Positions 33,978 through 45,815 of a stretch of DNA of 64,000 nt are shown piece by piece. Origin of the DNA: Guadua angustifolia (Eukaryota; Streptophyta; Magnoliopsida; Poales; Poaceae). A program made the translations under genes and the position numbers. Where the stretch lies: contig JAYEVE010001072.1 in NCBI GenBank assembly GCA_036346375.1, positions 1-64,000 on the forward strand, written 5' to 3'. Under the pieces are notes generated by a model. That model made no database searches and was not told the origin of the DNA. It saw only the letters and a program-made list of their open reading frames with translations. Position 1 is the stretch's first letter. Every line of letters begins with the position of its first letter.

Positions 33978-35264
33978 ATCTCCTCCTTGATGAGTATATC
34001 GATAAACACAAAAAAGGCACAATTTTAAGTTTGAAAAGGAAAGAAGAGAGCAATTTGATTACAAAGCCTCACTTAATCCAGAGCAAGAGAAAATAAAATT
34101 ATGACTAATTTGGTAAGGAGGATTTTAGAGTGAGAGCCAAAATGAGAACAAGTTTTCCACAAAAACTCTAAAAATCTAATAAAAACTCAAATATACTTAT
34201 GATTCTAAGAATTAGCAAATTTTTACCATGATTATAAGAACCAAAATTATTTATCTTTTAATAATGCCTTTTCTACAATTTCTCCCCCTTTTGGCAATAT
34301 AGGCATCAAGAAGACATTTCCTTCTATTTCTCCCCCTTTTGAAAATGTATGTATGAAATGCATCCTAAATGAGTTTTGAGAATTATCCAAGTGACCACAT
34401 AGACAAAGTATGACACCAAGCTACTTAACGTCAAATTATGCCAAACCTAAGACATGCCCAAGTGCAAATGTCAAGTTTGCTATTATTGCTTGATTTAACA
34501 ATTGCAACACTTATCATGATTTCTAAACTAGAGGCAAAGCCATACAATGGATCAAATAGAAAACCTAGAGTTCAACCTACTCAACACTTTGGGAAAGCTA
34601 AATGTGCATACAAGGTCCTTTGAGGTCAATTATCTTCACTGTAATTTTTTTTAAGATTTCAAAGACATAGTGGGGTGCAAATATTTGACATGATTTGCAT
34701 TCTTTACCCACTATATTGTTTTGTATTTTTCAAGTGTAATTGACTCAAGCTAAAATCGACCATCTCAAGAAGAACTCTTAAGAGGATGGTATTGGTCATA
34801 CACGATACATTTCAAGTTCATCCCAAGTGCAATGGGAGGCAGTCTTGTGAATGTAAAGTATTGAGATCAATTTGCACAAAAAGAGTCAATTTTTCTTATT
34901 TTCATTTTAGCATATAGATTTATAAACATGTGAAAGACTCAAGTATGAATCAACCTAGCTTCACCCAAGTTGTTATAAGGACTCTAGTAGAAATTCAAAA
35001 TTTCACAAATAATGGCATATGCACCTAGAGAGGAAACATAGCAAGTAAAAGCAACATGTTTCATCAAGTTTTCATTTAAGGCTTTAATTTTCAATATTTA
35101 ACAAGCTTACCAATATTAAACAAAATGAACTTGGATACATCTAAGTTAGTAGTTTTTCTTCGTAAAAGTAGTAGGGTTCATACCATGAAGAGAGACTCAT
35201 TTGCATAATAGAAAAAGCTCATAAAAATAAAAAATGTCTATATGCAAAAATAATGAATAATGTT
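33978..35264 (-). other. Non-coding interior of element D with repeated polypurine tracts
   Basis: Next to the LTR (33978-33987) the minus strand reads AGGAGGAGAT. Two more purine tracts, AAAAGGGGGAGAAA on the minus strand, lie near 34280-34295 and 34329-34342. Multiple polypurine tracts near the 3' LTR are a known trait of Sireviruses. No domain of gag, pol or the extra ORF is recognisable. Confidence 0.5.
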
Positions 35265-36448
35265 TGGATGACCAATACTACAAACTGGTCGGTAGCATTG
35301 GTTGGATGAACTGTACTGCAAATTGGTCAGCAACACTGGTACTGTGAATTGGTCGGCATCACTGGTCGGATGAATAGTACTATAAACTCATCGGTAGCAC
35401 AGCTCGGATGAATAGGATCTTGCTTCTACCATGCATAAAAATTGGTTTCTTGTATAAACTTAAAAGAAAAGGTTATAGATTACCTAGATGATTGGGATAT
35501 AATCTATAAAAGATTCATCCAGCAATCTTTCATCCTTGGCACATGATCCAAAAGCACTTGAAGGAGAGGAGGCAAATCCAGGTGAGTAGAAAGTAACTTG
35601 CAAGAAATTAAATGCTGGATTTAAACCATAATGTAAATGCTGAAGGTAAATTCAAAATAGGAAAAATGAAACTTTTATTTCATGGAAGGAAGGTTTCACA
35701 AAGCCTCACAAAAATGTGGGCAAAAGCTCAAATGAGCACCAAAACCTTCAAAACCCTTCAAGAGAGAGACACCCCTCTTTCCCCCTCTATTTATAGCACA
35801 CTGAAAACAAACCCTATCCTTAGATGACTCCCTTCTCCCAAAAGTAATGTTATCAAGGGCTAGGATTATCTCACATAACCATGGATGGGCTGACCTGAAA
35901 CCTAACAACATAATGGGTCTTTCTTGCTTTTCAATGTATACTAACTTGACCCGCTACTCTATCCTCTAGACCGCGATCCAATGGTCTTCCTTGATCTGAG
36001 CAGCTCCAAGTTAGCATCTCATCCATTCCCTGTCTTCTCAGCTTGCAACTACTCCCTGGCCTTTGTCATCTTCGGCAACAGATTGATCGTCTAGACCTCA
36101 GCTCTCCCAGGCTAGTCCTGATCTCCTCCACCTCACCATGACATAGCTCCAAAGTCCTGGAACCATCATAGACAAGAAAAACACATCACATAGCAATGTT
36201 CAACAACACATGCAATCAAATCAACACATAGCTAGAATGATACACAATTTTTCCTAACTAGTTCGCAATCTTTCTCAACCAGTTTACAAACTGTCCTGAC
36301 AAGTTCACAACTAATCCCAACCAGTTCACAAACTGTCCCGACCAGTTCACAACCAGTCCCAACCAGTTTACAAACTAATCAAACTCAAACTTTTGTACTA
36401 CAAGCTTAACTATAGTCAATTATAGGTAGACCTCCACATGGTCTTTCA
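35265..36448 (-). repeat. Element D partial 5' LTR
   Basis: Matches 32490-33977 except for a missing central block and the missing primer-site end. TATA box at about 35789-35795. Its dyads (36256-36390) are clearer than in the other LTR: ACCAGTTTACAAACTG and ACCAGTTCACAAACTG occur close together. Confidence 0.75.
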
Positions 36449-36453
36449 GTAAC

Positions 36454-37395
36454 ATACGATCCTCCATGATTGTGATCAACAATCCATTTCTTGCCACCTT
36501 GACATATCATCTGAAACAATGGCTGCTCTCCATTTTTCAACACAAGTTTTTGCATGAAAGTTTAAAGGCTAACTAGTGTTAATGCACCAAGTCTTTAGTG
36601 ATTGTGAGCATGGCTATTTACACACTAAAAAGATGTATAGCTTTATTCATAAAACATGACCAACTCTTGTTGTTGCTATTTTCACACTTATTTTGGTGTT
36701 TGACAAAGAGATCATGATGAGAAACATTACATCATCTAGACCTAACTTTACACTAGCCTGATGAGATTTTTCCCTTATTATGGCAGTGGAAATTAAATAC
36801 ATATAATATATAATAACAACGATAGTCCATACCTATCATAACCATTTCCCCATAGCAAGACATGTACCATTATATTGGCAAGCATTATTTCCAACATCTT
36901 AGTGAGGACACCCCTTCGAGTAAACCTATCTAGAATGCCCATATACTACTTCGGCGTTCCAATGTGCAAACCTAGTCCTAGACAACTTAATAGGTTAAGG
37001 CTGTCGTATAGTAGTACTTGTGATTGCACGAAATGTCTTGTATTACGAAAACACTATATTCAGTTCTTAATCGACTTGAGCGAGAACTCCTCTTACATTA
37101 CGTATAAGTCTATTCCTCGCACTTTCGAGATTATATCCAATACTTGCTCACATCAAAACATAGTTTTCAGTTTTAATTTTTATACCAAAATAACAGAGGT
37201 AACTCCTCAACATGTCAAAATTTCAATTCTCGAACAAATGTTTCAACCGACCATTTGTTCTTCCCATTTCTAAAGCATAACTAAGCATATATATAATCAG
37301 ATATACTCAAGTTGACTTTAGTTACTACTTAATCCTATCTTATGGATTTCGATGCTAAGACTTGCGTATTAATCAAGGAAGTATGAAGGGAAAGC
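36454..37395. repeat. Old LTR-like repeat E, second piece
   Basis: Homologous to 58770-58930: AGATGTATAGCTTTATTCATAA against AGATGTACAACTTTACCCATAA, and ATCTAGACCTAACTTTACACTAGCCTGATG against the equivalent near 58880-58910. A 132-codon plus-strand ORF (36875-37273) falls inside it but has no family resemblance. Confidence 0.5.
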
Positions 37396-37400
37396 ATACT

Positions 37401-38899
37401 AGAAAGTGCATCTAGGCCCCTTAATGATTTTGGAGATTAATGACAATAAGATTAAGTGGCTAATGAGCTTTATGAGCATTGTGAACAGATTATCGCGTTC
37501 ATGAGCGAGTGTTGAAGCAAAAAGAGCACCCTCAAAATTGAAGGAGAAAAAGGCATCTTTTAGACTCAATTATCGTGTTTTTAAGTTTATTTCTTTATTT
37601 GAGTTTAAGGATTGCCGTACTATAAAGAGGGATATGACGAGAAATAGCTTTAGAATGACTTAATGTGTTCAATGATAGATTCTAGTCTCAAAATAGGTCA
37701 AAGTGTAAAGTCTTGGGGGCATTTTGCTCAAATTAGTTCGGAGTATCCGAACCCTAGTTCGGAATGTCCGAACTGACCCCCTCTGTTGGTCCAGGCAAAT
37801 TTGGGTTCGGAATGTCCGAAGTCACCTTCGGAGTATTCGAGTGTACCCCTTCGGTTAGGTCAGGTTTATTTGGGTTCGGAGTGTTCGAAGATTTTTTGGA
37901 GTATTCGAACGCTCGGAGTATCTGAAGTGTTCGGACTGTCCGAAGAAACGTTCGGACTGTCCGAAATGAGTCGCTCGGTGCCCAGAACTCACTCTGTTCA
38001 GACTATCTGAACATAAGTTCGGACTATCCGAATAGACTTGGGCACAACTCAAAACGGCTAGTTTTTGAGTGGCTATAAAAGCCTCAAACTCTCACCTAAC
38101 AGCACTTAGAGCATTTAATCCACTCATTTGCTGCCATTCCTCACCTCTAGAGCTCAAGCCCTCACTCCTTCTTGTCCTTGTGATTTGTGAATCTTAGGAG
38201 GTTGAGTGAGTTGAAAGATTGTGAGATTTAGAGACATTGATTCATCTTGAGCACAAAAATCATTCTCTCGCGGATTTCTTGGCAAATCTATTACTCTTGG
38301 AGGTTGAGGACTCCTAGACAGCTAGGAGTCGTCGATGAGCTCCTAAACTTTGTGTGGGATGCCGCCGGAGGTTTGTGAAGGTCGAATCCGTCTCCACAAC
38401 GGAAGGATTTAAGAAGAAGTAGGTGAGTGCTTGGTGCAACACCTAGAGGATTAGGGTTGAAAGAGACCCCGGCTTGGTGCCGCCTCAACGGAGACGTAGG
38501 ATCCCCTCAAGGATCTGAACTTCGGGAAAAATCTTTGTGCATTTCGTTGTCGTTTCTTGGATTACTTTGTTTTCCCCTTTTGTGGTTTCTTGAGATCTAG
38601 GGTTTCAAGTTGTGGCTAGCTTTTGTGAAGAGTTTTGGTGAGTACTTGTCTACTAGAGGTATTCTAAACACTTGGATTTCAATTTGTGCTTGTCTCACTC
38701 TCCAGTTAGCTCAGATCTACTTTCTAGGGTTTTTGCGCTCAGAACAGTTCGGACTATCCGAAAGTTCACTCGGACTATCCGAACTACTCGGACAGTCCGA
38801 AGGAAATTTCGGACTATCCGAAGGGCATTGTTTCCGCTGCGAATTAAATTTCAAAAACGCCTATTCACCCCCCCTCTAGGCGACATCTCGGTCCTTTCA
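37401..38899 (+). repeat. Element B 5' LTR
   Basis: 1499 bp. About eleven dyads of the form TTCGGA-N3-TCCGAA lie at 37735-38030, upstream of a TATAAAA box (38072-38080). Four more dyads lie near the primer-site end (38747-38823), the same number and place as in element A. The motif CTTGGAGGTTGAGGACTCCTAG and neighbours align with the LTRs of A. Confidence 0.92.
37735..38030 (+). promoter_or_regulatory. Dyad array in U3 of element B (TTCGGA-N3-TCCGAA)
   Basis: Arms TTCGGA/TCCGAA around variable centres (GTA, ATG, CTG, CTA). The core TCGGA-N3-TCCGA is shared with element A, but the outermost pair is T...A here and A...T there, so symmetry is kept while sequence differs. Some copies have decayed in one arm (for example GAGTATTCGA). 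The matching 3' LTR array is at about 50221-50500. Confidence 0.75.
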
Positions 38900-38901
38900 A
38901 T

Positions 38902-38913
38902 TGGTATCAGAGC
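38902..38913 (+). other. Primer binding site of element B (tRNA-iMet)
   Basis: TGGTATCAGAGC two bases after the LTR, identical to that of element A. Confidence 0.9.
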
Positions 38914-38954
38914 CAAATCTCTGTAGTTTTGGCTTAACCGCTTGGAGAATCAAA

Positions 38955-40454
38955 ATGTCGCTAATAGAAAAGAATGATGAAATCCGTGACTAAGACAAAG
39001 CCACGGGTTCTGGCAAAGGGGTTTAGATTCCTTATGAATACCCTACTCTTGGAGTCTCAAGTTCTTCACCTTATGTTTTCGTGTCATCCGGTAGAGCACC
39101 TCATTTTGATGGTACTTGCTATGCCGCATGGAAACATAAAATGAAGATGTACTTGAGATCACTTTACCCGTGTGTTTGGGAGATTGTTGAAACAGGGTTT
39201 AAAGCCACGGATCCAAACAAGCTTACACCCGAAGAAAAGAAGGCTCAACATTTTAACGACTTGGCAGTCAACGCCTTATTCAATGCATTGAGTGACTCCG
39301 AATTCAACCGGGTCGATGGTCTAGAAGATGCCAAAGTATTTGGGAAAGACTCATGGTTACTCATGAAGGGATATCAAGCGTCCGTGAGTCCAAGATTGAG
39401 CTCTTTATTAGTGAGCTAAGCCGATTTACTTTGGAAGAAGGAGAATCATACACAAAAATGTTCGACCGCTTGATGGTATTGGTGAATCAAGCTAAGGGTC
39501 TTGGATGTACCGATCTCACCGACAAAGCTGTTGTCAAGATCATCCTTCGAGTGATCACCCCCACCAACCGCAATTTAGTACAACTTATCCGGGATCGACC
39601 AAACTTTGACACTCTCACTGCTCATGATGTGATTGGGAGGCTAATGATGAATGAGATGATGATAAAGAAGGCGGAAGTGGTGGAAGTGCTCAAGTCTGGG
39701 AAGAAGAAAGGTATAGCTTTAAAAGCCGTCAAAATTATGAGGGAAGCGAAAGAGAGCACTAGTGATAATGAAGAGTCGTGCGGTCCTTTAACCAATGATG
39801 ATATGGCCTTGCTTGTGAGAAGATTCAACAAGTTTCTAAAGAAGAAGGACTACAAGCCGGGAAGCCACTCTAAACACCAATGGAACAAATCAAGAGAAAG
39901 GCACTCAACAAGAAAGTGCTATGAGTGTGGGGAGCCAGGCCACTTCATTGCTGAATGCCCGCAAAGAGAGAAGAAGGAAGACAAGTCTTACAAGAAGGAC
40001 AAATACCAGGGCAAGAATAAGGAAAAGAGCAAGAAGTTCAAGCATTACAAGCACAAAGGGCAAGCTCACATTGAAGAAGAGTGGGATTCAAACTCCAATT
40101 CCGACTCAAGCTCCGACTCCGAAGAAGGAGGAGGAGTTGCCTCTGTCACCATCGCCGTGCCTTCTACCTCAACAACGTCGAAGGGCCTCTTCGACAACTT
40201 GAGCGATGACGATGAAGACGCTCCAATGTGCCTTATGGCTAAGGGGCGCAAGGTATCAATCAAAACATTATCCCCTTCTATTGTTGATTCATGTCTAGAT
40301 GATAGCGATGACGCTAGTGACGATGATAGTGCGTTCAAGTCCATGAAGGACTTTGATGTTCAAAAATTACATTTACTTTTAAAAGATATTGAGAAATTGG
40401 AGGAAATCATTGAGTAAAAGGAAGCTACTATCGAAGCTCAAGAGAATTTGCTTA
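38955..40454 (+). pseudogene. Element B gag, part before the nested insertions
   Basis: The start at 38955 (MSLIEKNDEIRD) runs into an early stop. Gag resumes at 39081 (FDGTCYAAWKHKMKMY), shifts frame near 39340-39360, and continues to 40417 through the UBN2 domain, a Lys-rich region, an intact CCHC knuckle (CYECGEPGHFIAECP) and an acidic stretch. A TAA at 40415-40417 replaces a Gln codon inferred from element A. The coding similarity stops at the Tourist insertion in the coiled-coil region. Confidence 0.88.
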
Positions 40455-41492
40455 GGCCCTGTTTGGGAGAGCTCCAGCTCTCAACTCCAGTTCAGAGCTA
40501 AAACTTATAGGCTAAAAGAAAGTGAATTAAGTTTATATTTTTAGTCTAAAATGTAAACAAGATGATCTACCTAAACACTCTTAATGTACCTCTGACTCTA
40601 GCTCCATAAATTTCGGAGCTAGAAATACTCGCTCCACCAACTCCACAGATTTTGGTGGAGCCGAGCTGTCCCAAACAGCGGGGGTGCAATCGAGCGGATA
40701 TTTTCCGATCGACCGACCCAATCGAATCAATTCGGATAGCGATTTGAATAGTTTTTCGGATATTCAAGAATTATCTAGATACGGATCTGTATAAGGATAG
40801 TTATCTCGGATAAGGATACGGATACGGATAGTAATTATCCGAGCGGATCAGAATATCTCGAGTTTATAATCGGATAATATCCGGATATAAAATATGGATA
40901 TTATCCAAAACTTTAAAGACTTCTCCAAGACTGTGAGTCGTAACTCTCCAATCAAAGAGCACCGGTCACGAGTGCGGAGGCACTAGTACCGTGTACTAAT
41001 ACCACTCTTGGTAGTCTACGATGACCAAGATGCAGTGCCAAGCGCCAAGTGCCAAGTACCAACTACCATTCTACCAAGTGCCACATCGCCATCGCCAAAG
41101 TGCCAACGCTAAGTGCACCACAATACCAAAGTGCGTTCATTATTAATTCTTAATTATGTACAATGCAACTATAGTAAATTCTTGTACTATTTTCTTCACA
41201 TTTTGTCAATAATTATTCATAACTCATAAGTAATCTACCATTCAAGATGTTACATGTGCAATAAATGATCTATATTTTAGTGTATTATCCGGCTAAAAAT
41301 ATTCGTACCGTATTGAATCCGGTCTGTATTAAGCCAGATTAAGTAAGTGATAGTATCCGTATTATTCGCATTTGTATTCACATCCGACACCATTCGTATC
41401 CGACTTCGTATTCGATAAAAAATATGGATACGGATACGGGATGAACAATATCCGACCGTATCCGATCCGATTACATCCCTACAAACAGGCCC
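40455..41492. mobile_element. Tourist-type (PIF/Harbinger) MITE in gag of element B
   Basis: Ends GGCCCTGTTTGGGAGAGCTC and (reverse complement) GGGCCTGTTTGGGACAGCTC, with 3-bp duplication TTA (40452-40454, 41493-41495). Taking out the nested hAT (40679-41480 plus 8 bp), the MITE is about 230 bp. Its interior has GGAGCT/AGCTCC repeats typical of this family. Confidence 0.82.
40679..41480. mobile_element. Non-autonomous hAT-like element nested in the Tourist terminal repeat
   Basis: 802 bp. Terminal repeats GGGGTGCAATCGAGCGGATA and GGGATGTAATCGGATCGGAT (reverse complement) are flanked by CCAAACAG (40671-40678) and ACAAACAG (41481-41488), an 8-bp duplication with one mismatch. Near both ends are many ATCCG/CGGAT-type repeats (GGATACGGATACGG, TATCCGTATT). 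No transposase is visible. Confidence 0.72.
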
Positions 41493-41495
41493 TTA

Positions 41496-42227
41496 TTCTT
41501 AAAAAAGAGAAAAATCTTGAGCTAGAGAAGAGCCTAACCAATTAAAGAAGAAAGTATGAGGAGTTGGTCAAAAGTTCAAAAATGACCAAATCCGAGTTAG
41601 CTAGTCTTGAGATCACCAACGCTTCACTCGTAGAGGAACTTGCCAAAGCAAAGGATGCTTGCAAGGCTCTTGAAGAAGCTTGTTGATCTGTCTAATAGCT
41701 CTTTTAACTCCTCAATGGGTAACTCCAATTCCTCACTACCGTCTACTAGCAATGGATGTGCTAGATGCTACAATATCAATATTGATGCTTGTGCCACTAA
41801 CCTTGAGACTTTGCAAGTATTAGCTCATGAAAATGAGAAGCTCAAGAGAATACTTGAAGATGGACTTCAAAAGTCCTATAAGGCTAGCAAAGGATTAGAG
41901 GAGTTTCTCGGTAAGCGCCAAGGTAACTTCATGAAGTATGGGCTTGGGTATGTTCCACCCAAGAGCAAAAAGAGCCACATCGTGGTTGCCCCGTTGAACA
42001 AGCCTATGCACTTTGTTAAGGGCGAAGGAAAATCTAAGTATAAGGCTCATGCTACTTTCTTTGCTTCTTATGTGCTTAAAAGAACTAACTTCAGTCATGT
42101 AGTTGCTTATCATATCGGGCGTAAACCCAACAATGCTTCTCTTGTGCGATCTATTTGGGTCCCAAAGTCTCTTGTCACTAACGTGTGCGGACCTAAACAA
42201 GTTTGGGTACCAAAAAGTAAAATCTAA
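41496..42227 (+). pseudogene. Element B gag, C-terminal part
   Basis: The coiled coil resumes directly after the Tourist TTA duplication (KEKNLELEKSL), with a stop and a frame change. The frame 41640-42227 carries the conserved end region, including ARCYNINIDACATNLETLQV, EEFLGKRQGN and YGLGYVPPKSKK, and ends at TAA 42225-42227. The same blocks are in element A. Confidence 0.82.
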
Positions 42228-42253
42228 ATTTCTTTTTGTAGGCCTATATCTCC

Positions 42254-43382
42254 GGTGGATCAAGTTGGATATTGGATAGCGGATGTACACACCATATGAC
42301 CGGAGAAAGGGCGATGTTCGCACACTTAGATGCAAATGGATCAAACAGTGAAAGCATAATTTTTGGTGATAATGGTAAAGGTGAGGTGGTAGGTTTAGGT
42401 AAGATTCTCATTACTAATGATTTTTATATAAATAATGTTTTGCTTATTGAATAACTAAGCTACAATTTGTTGTCAGTTGCTCAATTATGTGAAGCGGGCT
42501 ACAATTGTGTATTTAGTGATAAGGGTGTGGATGTCGTAAAGAGGGTTGATGGTTCAATAGCCGTTAAGGGTCGTTTAAAGGGAAATCTCTATCTCGTAGA
42601 TTTTACTACGGATAGAATTAACCTTGAAACGTGCTTAATGGCTAAATCTAGCATGGGTTGGCTATGGCATCGCCGACTTGCTCATGTTGGTATGAGGAAC
42701 CTTCACAAATTCATTAAAGGCAATCACATCCTTGGGTTAACTAATGTTGTCTTTGAGAAAGACAGGGGTGTGTAGTGCATGTCAAGCCGGAAAGCAAGTT
42801 GGAGCTTCTCATCCCGCCAAGAATGTGATGACTACTACAAGACCTCTGGAGATGCTCCATATGGATTTGTTCGGCCCAGTCACCTACAGAAGCATAGGAG
42901 GAAACAAGTATGGTCTCGTCATTGTCGATGATTTTTCTCATTTCAGTTGGGTATTTTTCTTGCATGACAAAAGTGAAGCACAAGGAACTCTAAAGAAATT
43001 CATGAGAAGGGCTCAAAATGAATTCAAAGTGAAGATCAAGAAAATAAGAAGTGACAATGGCACCGAATTCAAGAATACCGGCGTGGAGGAATATCTCGAT
43101 GAGGAGAGCATCAAGCATGAGTTCTCGGCCCCCTATTCTCCTCAACAAAATGGGGTGGCCGAGAGGATGAATCGAACACTCATTGAGACGGCGCGCACAA
43201 TGCTTGATGAGTACAAGGTCTCCGACATCTTTTGGGCGGAGGCTATCAACACCGCGTGCCACAGTACGAACCGCCTATATCTCCACAAGATCTTGAAGAA
43301 GATGGCGTACGAGCTACTCACCAGTAAGAAGCCAAATGTTTTCCTACTTTTGAGTCTTTGGAAACAAATGCTATATCCTTAA
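42254..43382 (+). pseudogene. Element B protease and integrase
   Basis: The protease motif LDSGCTHHMTG is near 42269-42302, followed by a stop at 42452-42454. The Gag-pre-integrase block (LWHRRLAHVGMRNLHK) ends at 42775 with a one-base shift. Integrase follows in the frame 42744-43382: CQAGKQVGASHPAKN, HMDLFGPV, RSDNGTEF and QQNGVAERMN supply the zinc-binding and D,D-E residues. A frame change after KPNVF ends the readable part. The integrase would insert the cDNA copy into the host chromosome. Confidence 0.88.
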
Positions 43383-44415
43383 CAAGAGAGCTAAGTCTTC
43401 TAAATTTGCTCCTAAAGTAGATGAAGGTTTCTTACTTAGTTATGGGTCAATGCTTACACATATCGAGTTTTCAACAACAACATCGGTGTAGTTGAAATCT
43501 CGCGTGACGTAACATTTGATGAAACTAACGGTTCTCAAGTAGAACAAGTTGATCGTGCTGTGATTGACAGGGAAGAACCTCTATGCGAAGCGATCAAGAA
43601 ATTGGCAATTGGGGAAGTGAGACCTCTTCAGCAAGAAGAAATTCCGAGCGCCCCAACTCAAAATGTCCGGGATGAGACCCAGAATATCCGGACTAGTCCA
43701 AAGAGTCCGGATGCGACGTTGGATGCTCCGGATGATGCTCCCTCTTCCTCAATGTAAGCTCAAGATGGCTCGAACAACGCTCAAGACGATGAGGATCCTA
43801 TTCAAAGAATCAATGCAACTGTCCCTCATCCAAGAGTCCACCAGAGCATACAACGAGATCACCCATTCGACAATATACTTGGAGATATTAACAAGGGAGT
43901 ATCCACTAGATCTCGAGTTGTAAATTTTTATGAATTTTACTCGTTTGTTTCTTCCCTTGAATCTCTTAAGGTAGAAGAAGCACTATAAGATCCGGATTGG
44001 GTCATGGCTATGCAAGAAGAGCTAAACAATTTCGAGCGAAATTAAGTATGGAAGCTTGTCGAAAGGCCCAAGCAAAACGTGATTGAAACAAAATGGGTAT
44101 TTCGGAACAAGCAAGACGAGCATGGAGTAGTGACTAGAAATAAAGCTTGGTTGGTCGCTCAAGGCTTCACGCAAATCGAAGATTTGGACTTCGATGAAAC
44201 ATATGCTCCTGTAGCTAGGCTTGAGTCTATTAGAATATTACTTGCCTTTGCTACTCACCATGATTTCATGTTGTATCAAATAGACGTGAAAAGCGCTTTC
44301 CTGAATGGGCCACTCTCTGAGTTGGTCTATGTCGAGCAACCACCCGATTTCGAAGACCCAAAATATCTGGACCATGTCTACTTCCTACACAAGGCTCTTT
44401 ATGGACTCAAACAAG
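43383..44415 (+). pseudogene. Element B integrase-RT linker and N-terminal RT
   Basis: 43383-43920 is the poorly conserved linker (FDETNGSQVEQVDR is recognisable), with stops. RT starts around 43970 and is open from 44079: WVFRNKQDEHGVVTRNKA, DFDETYAPVARLESIR and YQIDVKSAFLNGPL, ending at ALYGLKQ where the solo LTR has inserted. Stops lie at 43987-43989 and 44043-44045. Confidence 0.85.
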
Positions 44416-45810
44416 TGTTGGTGTTATGCCCTTGAGGCAGCCATATAGATGATTATAACATGACTATGCTTGTGAATAATAATATGATTATTGGTCCAAT
44501 GAATGTATATCATTATATTGATCAGCAAGTATGTGACTTGTTTATGAAACTCTCTACCTATTGATATAATTCTATAAGTATCTCTGATCGGGTATCATCG
44601 TATAGGACAACGATGAATAGATCAGCACATGTATTGATCGATGATTATGTTTCATAGATCATAGGATATGGAGATATCATCAATACATGTGAACTCATGA
44701 TGAAGAACATGGGTTAGATAGACCGAAATGGGACAACTGCGAGAATGTTACATTCTTATGTGTCATCGATGTATCTCATACATAGTGGATGTATGATCCT
44801 TAGACTGAGATTGTCACATTCCCTACATGTGTAATAGTTTACCTTGGGGCCACCAAACGCTATTCCCTAACCGGATAGTTATAAAGGTAGCTTTCATGTT
44901 TGCTATGAAATGTGCAGAGGAAGTGGGCAAATCAAGATGGAATTTGCCACTCGAGGTATGAGAGATATATGTCTAGGCCACTCGTGTGATATGATTAAGG
45001 AAGTGCATGGCCATGCCGTGATTGAGAAGTCAATCATAACTTATTAATATATCACGGATACGAGAGATGGATTGAACTATCAAAGGATGACATACTTCTC
45101 GCCTTGAGTTCGATCTTCATATAGTTTGGCAAAGGATTATTACATGAGTACTTTTGAAAGGTTCTATCCGATTTGATCATATGCGTTTGGGAGTTGGCAT
45201 GCTCTGCAAGGAACCATTGCGGCTATTGGATTGGAAAAAAGAGTTTTCCGAATCTATGTCCAAATGTACATGAACCTACAGGGTCACACACTTAACGGGC
45301 TGGGACGCATTAATTCGGATTGGATCCGTAATTAATGGACCTCGTGGGCTTATCGCGCTGATAGGCCCTAGCTTAGGGTTTCGTCGCGTGGCTATATAAG
45401 GAGAGGAGAAGGGTGGGCGTGCATGTGATTGCTCACGTCCAGAACCCTAGCCTCCACCTCTCATTGCCCTTGCCGAGCGACGCGGTGCTTGCACACCGAC
45501 GCACGGCGTTCCATCCCGGGACGTGTGGACTGCTGTGGTGACGCTGCTACTACTGCGGCGTGGTGAGGACGATCCGCAGTGAGGACGATACGCAGCGAGG
45601 ACAATCCGCAGCGAGGACGATCCACGGCGAGGACGATCCGCAGCGAGGACGATCCGCGTGAGGACGATCCACTACACCAACGCGCGAAGGATTCCGCAAC
45701 TGCGCGTCTAGTGGTAATCTAATCTGTGATCCTTTTCTTGCGAGTAGCTTTTCTGGTTATGCGGTAGAAATTTTAATTTGTGCTAGCGTAGCATACCGCG
45801 TTCCCCAACA
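44416..45810 (+). repeat. Solo LTR inserted in RT of element B
   Basis: 1395 bp, TGTTGGTGTTATGCC...GTTCCCCAACA, flanked by ACAAG (44411-44415, 45811-45815). A TATA box (CTATATAAGG) is at about 45392. There is no internal region or second LTR, so it is the product of LTR-LTR recombination of another element. A ~16-bp tandem repeat (GAGGACGATCCGCAGC and variants, about seven copies) lies at 45567-45672, downstream of the TATA box. Orientation is taken from the TATA box. Confidence 0.85.
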
Positions 45811-45815
45811 ACAAG

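Larger units (their letters stand above)
32271..36448 (-). mobile_element. Element D: internally deleted Sirevirus-like element
   Basis: Exact 5-bp duplications GTAAC (32266-32270, 36449-36453) bound it. The left LTR is 32271-33977 (TGAAGGACC...GATCTTTCA on the plus strand). The right LTR is partial (about 35265-36448): its primer-site end and a central ~380-bp block are missing. The internal part (33978-35264) has no gag or pol. LTR ends, the GGGGGTGAATA phrase near the left end and the polypurine-like CTCCCCCTTTT repeats link it to elements A and B. It cannot encode its own proteins. Confidence 0.82.

Noticed and set aside
36875..37273. Plus-strand 132-codon ORF
   Set aside because: It lies within the repeat E piece; the F copy of the same family shows no comparable coding signal and no known domain is recognised.
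37401..38899. Solo LTR at the left end of element B
   Set aside because: It is followed by a primer site and gag, and a second LTR with the same target duplication is at 49887-51358.
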